Below are positions 52,001 to 61,281 of a DNA stretch of 64,000 nt, one piece after another (the first letter of the stretch is position 1; the number at the start of each line of letters is the position of its first letter). The position numbers and the translations under genes are program-made. The DNA lies in NCBI RefSeq assembly GCF_958298935.1, contig NC_084921.1:42689001-42753000 (forward strand), in the 5' to 3' direction. The stretch is from Phragmites australis (Eukaryota > Streptophyta > Magnoliopsida > Poales > Poaceae). The notes below the pieces were generated by a model. It saw nothing but the letters and a program-made list of their open reading frames with translations. It was not told where the DNA came from and did not search any database.

Positions 52001-55000
52001 ATCATCAAGACCCGGGAAGACAAGTACAATTCAAAAATTAAAGCACTCGAGACATTAGTAAATGGAACAAATGAAGAAAATGAGGTATCTATCCAATTTG
52101 TTGATGGTCTGAAAATTCTCACAGGAATCACTTATACCTTTTGTGATATTGACATGTGTGGTTCCTTCTTCAGATGACGATAAATCGGCTTGAGCTAGTT
52201 GAGGTATTCAAAATATCCTCATCTGCTTTTTTATGTTTCTAATCATGTTACTTGCTTCAATCAGTATTTTGAAAAAAAATATATTTGAAATGATTATTGG
52301 CTGTATGATGTTTGGACTTTGGACCGTATAAAACCAGGATCACTTGTGAGTTCTGTACTACATTTAGTGTTCCTAGTTAGGATGAACAGATCATAAACTT
52401 GTTTGTTTTTGTTCTTATAGGTAGAAAAATCAAAAATTGATGAGAAAAGAAAACTAGGCGAGCAAGACATGGTTCGGCTGATGCGAGAAAATGAGAATGC
52501 AGAGAATACAATCGCTTCCCTTCAGCAAGAAATACAGATCATGAGTAGGATACATGAACAATACCGTGAGCAAATGGAAACAGAAGCAAGGCAGATGAAG
52601 GAACACTTGGCTATGAGAGTTAAGGAGGCTGAGTTTCTTCTAATGCAATCAAAAAAGAAAGTTGAAGAGATCGAGTCTGCTTCCCAACTAAAATCTCAAC
52701 TTTGGAGCAGGAAGGCAAACATTTTCCAGAGTTTTATGGATAATAAAAAAATGTCCATCAAGGTTCATTTATCTTTGTATTATTGATTTTCCTTGTCTTC
52801 TAGGTTATTTATGTTCCTTAATTTTTATTATTCAACTATGTTAGGACATAAGGTTATCATCTCAGTCCATTAAGCAGGAAATGTTTGCCCTTCAAATGAA
52901 ATGGAGGGATGAAATATCTAACATTGGTATGTGGGTACTCGTGATTTGTGTAGCGGCTTTGTTCTATACATATGTGTGCTATTCGGCTGATACTTTATTT
53001 TGCCTGCCCTTAATTTGTCAATTTTGTTTAGGACATGACTTAAAAGGTTTAGTAGATGCTGCTGACAATTACCATAGGGTTCTTGCTGAAAATCAGAAGC
53101 TATTTAATGAAGTACAGGAACTAAAAGGTATTGTCCTGCACAATTATAATCTTGGAGCACATGTTATGGCTGTTTAACGTTTTTCCGTTCTACTCTAATG
53201 TTTGTTATCAGGTAATATCAGAGTGTATTGTCGTGTCAGACCATTTCTTCCTGGTCAAGATGGGAAATCAACTACGGTTGATTATATTGGTGAAAACGGT
53301 GAGATTTTCATTTCAAACCCCTCCAAGCAAGGAAAGGATGGGTATCGAATGTTCAAGTTTAACAAGGTGTTTAGTACACATGCTTCTCAAGGTATATCTT
53401 AAGTATCTTAAGGATTCAATCTAAAGTTAAAAAGTGTATAATTGAATATTGCTCACCAACTTGTCTTACCTAACTTACAGCTGAAGTTTTCTCCGATATC
53501 CAGCCTTTGATCAGATCAGTTCTTGATGGGTTTAATGTGTGCATTTTTGCGTACGGTCAAACTGGTTCAGGAAAGACTTACACAATGGTATTAAGTTATT
53601 AACCACTTCCTGACTTAAGTCAAGATAAAAAAGTTGAATTGATACTATTCTTGGGGATATTACTAACTGGCGCTTGCCATCATTTTTCTTTTAGAGTGGA
53701 CCAGGCACATCGAAAGAAGATTGGGGTGTTAACTATCGAGCATTAAATGACTTGTTCAACATCTCTCTAAGTAGAAGGAATGCCTTCTCATACGAGGTGG
53801 AAATGCAGATGGTTGAGATTTACAACGAACAAGTGCGGGATCTTCTATCAAATGATATTGCACAAAAAAGATATCCTTTTCCCTAAAAAATATGTTTACT
53901 TTCTATAAGCATGTCTCTCCTGGCTGCGTTTTAGTATTCATACTGTCAGACATGCATGGAAAAACATGTTATTCTTGACATAAAGAAACACTCGGAATTT
54001 GGAGTACTTCGCAGCCTAATGGACTTGTCGTCCCTGATGCAAGCTTACATACAGTGAACTCAACATTAGATGTGCTAGAGTTGATGGAAATTGGACAAAC
54101 AAATAGAGCAGTTGGATCAACAGCTCTAAATGAAAGGAGTAGTCGATCTCACAGGTATATACCATAGACTGCTAGCCAAAGTTAAACCTGTAAAAGGCTC
54201 GCAACATAATATTCTGAAAGCTTTTGTTGCATGCAGCATTCTAACTGTGCATGTTAGAGGGCTGGATTTGAAGAATGGATCTACTTCTCGAGGATGTCTA
54301 CATCTGATTGATCTTGCTGGCAGTGAGAGAGTTGAAAGATCTGAAGCAACTGGAGATAGATTAAAAGAAGCACAGCATATTAACAAATCCCTTTCTGCTC
54401 TCGGTGATGTGGTTTTTGCTTTGGCACAGAAAAATGCACATGTTCCATACAGAAACAGCAAGCTGACTCAAGTTCTTCAGAGCTCTTTAGGTAACACATA
54501 GTTGTTGCTAGTTTATGTGCGTGGGCAGATTATTTATTGTAGGAATCGGTGACGTCCTAGGGGAGGGGTGAATTAGGACAGTTATAAACCTAACCGGCTT
54601 CAAAAACTTTACAAGATAAATCTATCTTAATTTCTATCTAAATGTGCTTTTATCTAGTGTGTCTACTCTACCGCTCAAAAGAATTTTTGCAACCTATAGT
54701 CAATCCTAACAAATTACTTAGGAAGATAAATGCGCAAAGGTAGATTGTAAGTATGTAAATGCGGAAAGGTAAATAAGTTAGAGAGAGTAAACTCGGCATA
54801 AAAGATTTTTATCTCATAGTATCGATGGCACGAATGCCACCCCTAGTCTACGCTGGAGCTCCACAAAGGATATACACTCGGTCAGCATCCGATCACGGCT
54901 CTTGAGCTACCAAGTCACCAAGACAAGACCTCAGGTCGGATGAGCCACCAAGGCAAGGTCTCACCACTAGTCTTTCTTTCAGTCATTTGCCGCCATGATC

Positions 55001-57429
55001 ACTTCAGAACTTGAGCCACAAAGGCAAGGGTTTTCCGTCCCCGCACAATTGCCCTGCTGCTATTGCACACCAAGTCGGAGGGTTAACAAGCTTGAGCAAC
55101 TCTGGCTTAAGTTGCCGGCGAGTCACCAAGACTCTACGGTGCCGACGTACAACTTAGTACAAGCTAGGATCACTTCTTGATCCTTTCTTCAAGCTGTAGT
55201 ACCTAACAACTCACTCTAGGCCGATAAACACTAAACACTTTCTAATCTTATACTTAATCGCCTTGGATGATCACTTTAAACACTTTGGTAATTTGGATGT
55301 CTTCTCAAGTGTCTGTGTTTCTTTGGACTCCAGCAACATGCCACACATTTAAAAGACTGAGTGTAGAGGTATTTATATTCTCAAACTTACGCACTGGTGT
55401 AAGCCCTCGGTGTACATAACATCTATCACCGGACCATCCGATGAAGTATTCTTCGATCTTCAACTTTTGGAAACGTTTCTGCAGAAAATACTTCGGTGTG
55501 AAGCATCCGATGCGTACAACATAGGCACCGGACCTTTCGGTGAGTTGATCTTCGTTCTTCTGTGTTTGGATTCTTCTCTGCAAGAATTAATCCGCCATGA
55601 TCCTCCGGTGATCACTGGACCATCCGGTGAAGTCATCTGTATTCTCCCCTTTGTCAGCAATGCTCCGCTGCTTCTGCCCATTTGACACCGAACCATCTTG
55701 TGAAGTATAACTGCTTCTGGACACTAAGCTCTTGTGCGTATAATTCTTCCAGTACCAGACTATCTGATGAGTATATTTTTCCTAAGACTTCTCCAATTCA
55801 ACCAATTTTTGTCCCGCCTACGGTGTCTTCTTTATGTATTATGTTCATGAGACCTATTAAAACATATACTTGACAAACATGTTAGTCTCATTGTCTATGT
55901 TATCATTAATCATTAAAATCACAATCATAATCTAATAGGGCTATTTTTGCTACACTTATCATAAATCTTTTCTTTTTTCTTGCAGGTGGACAAGCAAAGA
56001 CACTGATGTTTGTTCAAATAAATCCCGATAATGAATCATATTTAGAAACAATAAGCACTTTAAAATTTGCTGAAAGGGTTTCTGGAGTTGAATTAGGTGC
56101 CGCAAGAAGCAACAAAGAGGGCAAAGATATAAAAGACCTGCTAGAACAGGTTTTTGCAACTGTCTCTCATAGATCCAAATAACTTGTGTTTCACTCATTT
56201 AACACTAGTAAGCAAGCTTTATACATACATTAATTGAGCTTTCTGCACTAGTAAGCAAGCTTTATACATACATTAATTGAGCTTGCTAGTGTTATACATA
56301 CATTAATTGAGCTTTCTGCACTAGCAAGCTTTATATAAACTTATCGTGATCGGTTTCAAGGGTAAGTTTTCTTCTGGTGTCACCTCAAATTAATTGCTGA
56401 ACTGGAGAAGAAAGAATCTATTTCTTGAGTCTTATAGGAGTAAATGTATGCTTCAGTATATTGATGTTTTAAATTTCTCAAAAAGTATATTGCTGTTAAT
56501 AGGGCTTGCTAATACTTGTTACTATAATTAGATCAGACTGTTTCTGCATCCACACTTGGTCATAAATATTCTCTCTATCTCGATTTCAGAAGTTTTACCG
56601 TTTTGTGTCCAGGTTTCATATTTGAAAGACGCAATATCACGGAAAGATATGGAAATCGACCATCTTCAACTCCTTAAGGAAAAATCCAAATCTCCAAGTT
56701 CATTAACTGATAGAAATGACAGTAGCCAACAGATCCGTCGATTATCAGGTAAAAGATTGTTGAAGTCTAGTGACAAAACTTCATCAGATCCTCAAAATTA
56801 TACAGTGGTCAATGGAATCAGTAATGTTCACACTTAACCCACTGATACAGGGGCTGCGGGGTCGGGTGAAGCCGAATGCGAAGATAATGTGTCTGACGAT
56901 GGTTGCTCCGTAGCAGGAACTGAGTATTCTGTTGGCGGTGCTTCCGAGGCAGCAACGGAACGGATGTATATTATCCTTCTACTCTCCACATCTCCTTTTC
57001 CGTACCACCATTTTTTTTAACTTAAACATCGCACACTGCAAACATAATTTGCACGGCTCGCCATCATTCTTTTGCTACATTTGCATCACTAACAAACAAG
57101 ATCGTTTCCTCTTGGTAATGAATCCTGCTATGCTCAGCAGTTACAGGCAGAAAGCCCCATCCAAGATAGCCAGGTTCCTCACAAAGAATGGGCAGCCAGC
57201 AACCTCCAAACCGAAACCAAGGGAATCTGCTCTGAAACCTCCAGGTACTTACCTGGTATCTAATCAAATTTTCCGTTACTTTATTGATGCTCTGACGATC
57301 TGCGATGTCTACGCATGATACGATATCAGGATACTGATGAAAACCCGTGTTTATTAACCAGGTCGCACGACATCTGCACCAAGCCAGGTGACAGGAGGGC
57401 CTTCAGTGAAACCCCCCAGGAGGAGGTAG
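49058..57429 (+). CDS. Kinesin-14 with calponin-homology domain (KCH type), 22 exons
   Basis: Minus-end-type microtubule motor that may also bind actin. Exons: 49058-49097, 49600-49754, 49836-49943, 50852-51089, 51465-51562, 51658-51741, 51838-51915, 51992-52084, 52174-52203, 52421-52762, 52845-52926, 53032-53127, 53212-53391, 53481-53587, 53695-53870, 53990-54154, 54237-54490, 55986-56149, 56613-56748, 56851-56965, 57147-57244, 57362-57429; 968 residues. CH domain about 14-125 ([38 protein letters not shown]); coiled coil about 220-470; kinesin-14 neck then motor from about 482 ([10 protein letters not shown]) to 830, with P-loop GQTGSGKT (about 567-574), NERSSRSHS and DLAGSE. The basic C-terminus ends VKPPRRR. 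Intron 15 is U12 AT-AC; intron 19 is 102 bp and in frame. ATG 49058 matches the KCH-type short N-terminus. Confidence 0.95.
50302..50537 (-). mobile_element. tRNA-derived SINE in kinesin intron 3
   Basis: Body 50318-50521 (204 bp, minus), ending in a poly(A) seen as the T-run at 50318-50325. It has a tRNA-like head on the minus strand (GCTCAGTTGGTTAGTGCC, then GGGCACAAACCCGG for boxes A and B). It is bracketed by exact 16-bp duplications CTTAGATCTTACAACT at 50302-50317 and 50522-50537. Confidence 0.88.
53871..53989 (+). other. U12-type AT-AC intron in the kinesin motor domain
   Basis: Intron 15 begins ATATCCTTTT, the canonical U12 donor, and ends GAAAC, with branch-site-like TTCTTGAC at 53972-53979, whose A is 11 nt from the acceptor. 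Splicing at these ends joins QK, then R, then LGIW without a frame break. No usable GT donor exists here. Confidence 0.9.
54539..55954 (-). mobile_element. Solo LTR (SIRE/Maximus-like) in kinesin intron 17
   Basis: 1416 bp with ends TGTAGGAATC and TTTGCTACA, flanked by TTTAT (54534-54538) and CTTAT (55955-55959), one mismatch. The left end has the shared GACGTCCTAGGGGAGGGGTGAATTAGGAC signature. Palindromic CACCGGACCATCCGATG-type motifs occur at 55420-55640. Its orientation is opposite to the gene. Confidence 0.82.
56205..56335 (+). repeat. Tandem repeat in kinesin intron 18
   Basis: Three imperfect copies of a unit of about 45-55 bp (CACTAGTAAGCAAGCTTTAT, then ACATACATTAATTGAGCTTT), the last shortened. 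Confidence 0.8.
56749..56850 (+). other. In-frame 102-bp intron of the kinesin gene (exitron-like)
   Basis: Donor CAG|GTAAAA and acceptor GATACAG are good. The length is a multiple of three, and reading through it stays open for 28 codons before one stop, TAA at 56835-56837. Splicing yields the 968-residue form; retention would give a protein ending after about 904 residues. Confidence 0.65.
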
Positions 57430-57863
57430 AGAGAGCTTCCAGCGCATGGGTCGCCATGCCATGCATCTGTAATCTGACCCAAACAGTTTGTGCTGGAACA
57501 CAACGGGTAGCCTAGGAGTATACGTGACTGTACCGGTTTTCTTGGGCTGGCCGTTGTGATGGGAAGTGGTGTCGTTCCTGCGCGCGCGGTGCACGGGCAT
57601 TGCTGTGGTTCAGGCGCACACGCCCAGCCGACGCCGGGCGGCTGCTTCGTCAGTCTCAAGCTTGCCGAGTTTTTCCTTTGGCTGTATTTGGCCTCTAATA
57701 CTGTTTCAGGCGACAAAGACAAAAAGAAAACACTCGAGTTAGCGCAAAGATAAAAACAAGAAAGGAAAAGCGATAGGTCAAAGGAAGGATGAATCGTATC
57801 TAGCACACGTAGGAAGTCCGGTACTCCGGTCCAAGCCATCCAAAAGAATTAAAAAAATTTGCT

Positions 57864-57888
57864 TGCGGTGAGCGTGGATCGAACACGC

Positions 57889-57931
<43 letters not shown>

Positions 57932-57936
57932 CCCGC
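57864..57936 (-). tRNA. trnF-GAA: tRNA-Phe (GAA)
   Basis: 73 nt on the minus strand, beginning GCGGGGATAGCTCAGTTGGG and ending CACGCTCACCGCA. It folds as a normal cloverleaf: acceptor GCGGGGA with TCACCGC pairing apart from one mismatch-type position, D arm AGCTCAGTTGGGAGAGC, anticodon GAA in CTGAAGA at tRNA position 34-36 (plus strand 57901-57903), T arm GTTCGATC. CCA is not encoded. An A-run on the plus strand just beyond the 3' end (57851-57857, reading TTTTTTT on the minus strand) is a Pol III terminator. The sequence is the plant nuclear type. Confidence 0.96.
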
Positions 57937-58607
57937 TACTGTACGTAACGCATACTTGTTTTGAATCACTATTTTATCAGGTACGAGCATATTTCTGGTA
58001 ATAGCTAGGTTTCTCTACGCTGTAGCCCGAATTTATGAAGCATACAATACCACTACGTGATGCCGTTACTGAAGCCTCGTGCAACGAAACTTCCGCGCAC
58101 GCTTTCAATATCTTGGCAGTGCAAAGGGTTTGCTGGAAACGCCTGATTCAGTTCGAGGGAAACAAGCACTAAAGCCGCTCATAATATACTCTCTCTCTCT
58201 CGTTGTCAAAGCAAAACCGCTGCTCCAGGGAGAATTGAGATGCAATGTACGTGCAAAGGGGCGCTAAATCAAACCGGCTAAAACAGCTCAAAGCAAATAA
58301 AGCACTTTGGTGTTCCAGAACATCTTTAACAGAACAATAATCCGACTCCGATGGTTCATTCATAACCATACAGTTCGATCGACCCCTGGCACAATGATGC
58401 GGCATCATGCCACCCTCTCCTCTTTCCGGCTGGCATCTGCCTCCTCTTGTTCCTCTTTACCACAAAGAAAAAGGAAGCGTAGAACCCCACTTTTCTCTGC
58501 CCATTTTAATCCTTAGCTAGCACAGGCTCATGTCCCTACAACAGCACTGAAGAACTCGAAGTCATTAGGAGCTGGTACAAATTTGTCTCCTTTTCTATTC
58601 AACCATG

Positions 58608-58614
58608 TATATAA
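58608..58614 (+). promoter_or_regulatory. TATA box of the dioxygenase-like gene
   Basis: TATATAA, 48 bp before the ATG at 58662. The short distance means a leader of only about 20 nt, so the real start site could use another element. Confidence 0.45.
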
Positions 58615-58661
58615 GCTACTGGGGCACCGAGAAGTAATCCAAGCAAAGCATACGGCCACCG

Positions 58662-60263
58662 ATGGCTACTGCATCCTTCGTCACCTACCTTCAGAATCCC
58701 AGGGAGCTACCGGTGCCGGAGTTCCGGGCACCGCCGCCGTCCCCGGTCACCGGCGTTCTTACAGGCAGCAGCTCAGGGTCGTCCGGGTACGGCGAGTGCC
58801 AGGACGATGACGAGATCGGCAGATTCTTGCGCTGCGCCGCCAGGGTCCCGGTGCTGCTGCTGCCGGAGAGGCCCGTCCCACGGAAGAATAAGAAGAAGGC
58901 ACCGTGGGCCCCGCCTGTCATCGACATGCGCCTGCTGAACTTACCGTCACCGGTGGGCGGAGGTGGGCCGACGGTGGAGGCGCTGAAGTCGGCGGCCGTC
59001 GCGTTTGGCTGCTTCCAGGTGGTCGGCCACGGTGTCGACGGGGGCTTGCTCTCGGCAGCGCTGCGTGCTGCGACGGCAAGGGGGGGACCGCCGGCATGGG
59101 GGGAGATGGAAAGCAGTGGACGAGGAGACGAGGATGGTGAGGAGCTGTGGTGGCTACCGGGCGAAGGAGACCACGAGATGGCGGGAAATTGGCCGTTGCA
59201 AAATGGCGGCAGCCAATTAAGGTATGATCTTTCCCATGTGAATGAACTCAAAATGAAATGTGAGATTGACTGCACCGTGCAAGTGTAGAAGGACCAAAAA
59301 CACTCAGATGATTTGAACAATTTGTTGTGCGAATTCACAGTCGATCTGTGTTTTTTTTGGATAACATGTATCCCGTGCTTGATTTTGCTGTGTGCAGGAA
59401 CAGAGCAGATGATTTATTCAGTCAGCTGGAGCAAGCCTCAACCAAGATCATGCACGCCTTGCAGCAAGGCAGTGCAACTGCTGGTGCAACTGAAGCCGTG
59501 CCGAAAGCTGACCGAACCGGCTCGCTTCTCTGCATCAGCAAGCACCTTCGCGAGCAAGTCAGCGCCTGCGGCCCGATCAGCCAAGACGACGTCCTTCGGA
59601 TGCTGCTACGGAGCTCGCGGTGCTCGCGCGCTCTCGCCCTCCACCTCTGCCCCGGCGCGTCGGGGTTCCACATCTTCTCGCGGCGAGGCTGGTCGAGGTT
59701 CCACCCCCTCGACGGCGCCGTCGTGGTCACCGTCGGGGACCAACTCCAGGTGACGGGTGCATCTTTTTCAACCGATCCAAACCTTGGCTGAAAACTCGAA
59801 AGCGCTAAGCCGCTAAAACAAAGATCTCGCCCGGCTCGAAAAGAAGGCCGGCAAACTCTCCAGAGTCCAGCCTGAGCCAGTTGCAGAGAATTCGACTATG
59901 CACGAATGATGCCTGTCTGCATACAAGAAACTAACTAAACTTGAAAAGTCATGGGCACATCGCCATCGTTTACCATCGCCTTATTTACCTGTTTCGTTTC
60001 GATGTATGCAGGCAGGGAGCGGTGGGCTCTACAAGAGCGTGTCCGGGAAACCGGCTTACAGCAACGATGATCTCCGACGAGACGGTGGCGGAGATGCCGT
60101 CTCGGCGGAGTTCTTCCTTTCCTGCTCTTCGACCGGCGCGGCAAAGGAGGCCCTGAACGCGGACGTCGGAAATATCATCCCATTGAATCTGCAGATCATA
60201 GTAGCAGCTTGCCTTGTGCTTGTTTACCATTTCTTCCTGTCATGCTTGTATGCGATCTGGTGA
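58662..60263 (+). CDS. 2-oxoglutarate/Fe(II) dioxygenase-like protein lacking catalytic residues, 3 exons
   Basis: Exons 58662-59221, 59398-59749 and 60012-60263 (GT-AG, frame kept) encode 387 residues. An N-terminal DIOX_N-like part has WAPPVIDMRLL (about 82-92) and ALKSAAVAFGCFQVVGHGVD (about 107-126). The C-terminal part has FHIFSRRGWSRFHPLDGAVVVTVGDQLQ, then AGSGGLYKSVSGKP (to about 318), which aligns with the double-stranded beta-helix end (GALVVNIGDMLQ...). The iron ligands HxD and the distal His (normally in HRV) are not visible, and neither is the RxS 2OG site, so catalysis looks lost. The last about 25 residues (IIVAACLVLVYHFFLSCLYAI) look like a membrane tail. First exon is GC-rich. 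Function is unknown. Confidence 0.82.
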
Positions 60264-61281
60264 TCCTCAGCAACAGCAGGCTTGGTCCTCTCTCCAGAAT
60301 ATGCGAGTATGCAACACAGCTTGTTTGCCTCTGTTAGTCGGTCGAAATATCAGAAAGGCTAAGCGAATTCAGCATCTATCATCCAAAAGAAAAACTAGCA
60401 CACTATATTGATCATAGACACTCTGAACCGAGTAAGAGTCCAATATCACAAATCTTCTCTAAATCACCAAAAGCTTTGCAAAGCAGCACACTGCTATACT
60501 CCTAAATGGCTAAAATCATATGCAGTTCCCATGCAGCCATTGGACCCAAAAAATATCAATAATCCAGGTCCCAAATTGTACTTGGATCCAGCCCCTTATA
60601 TAGGCAGATAACACACGCTCTCGGAGTACAGTAGGGAAAGGAGAGCAATACAGCTCAAAATTTTGCAGCCAGCTGATGACATCAGATGAGACCCACTCTG
60701 TCACATCTCATTCATTCTTCTCCCATTTTTCTTACAAAATTTTAAATTTCAACGATTCTCAACTTCAAACATTTAATCCAAGAAAACAGGTCCCACACAG
60801 TAAAAACAGAACTCAAAATAGCGTACACTTACCACGATCCTTTCTCCCGGGCACCCACCAGAATTCCCGGTTCATCAGGCAATTACCGTGCAGCACAGCA
60901 AGAGCTAGAACATGTAACTATACCTCATGATAAAGAGTTGGGTAGGGACCTCTTGAGGCCCTGACACAATTAGACAGGAGTTCAATCACACCAATCAGGT
61001 GTACACATCTGACATCTGACAACGCCTTACACTACAATTAATAGTCAACTACATAAATGATTAACACGAACTACAAAACATTTACCACTGTACGCGCTAG
61101 TCTATATAATTAAGAACAACAAGCAGAAGCGTCCTCACAACAACACAACAGTCAGGGTTACGTTGGGTCGCATTCAGAACTCGCCTGCACATCAGAACTG
61201 CTACTCTGTGAGCTAGGTAGACCAAAAGATGATGTTGACAGAACTACTCGCAAAATGGCGTTGAACTACATGACAAGATTC
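60264..61281. other. Convergent 3' intergenic region, no gene
   Basis: 3' flanks of the dioxygenase-like gene (left) and the kinase (right). No coding frame or repeat recognised. Confidence 0.5.

Noticed and set aside
56835..56837. TAA taken as a nonsense mutation in the kinesin gene
   Set aside because: It lies inside a 102-bp segment with good GT-AG sites whose removal keeps the frame; intron is the simpler reading, though the alternative is noted.
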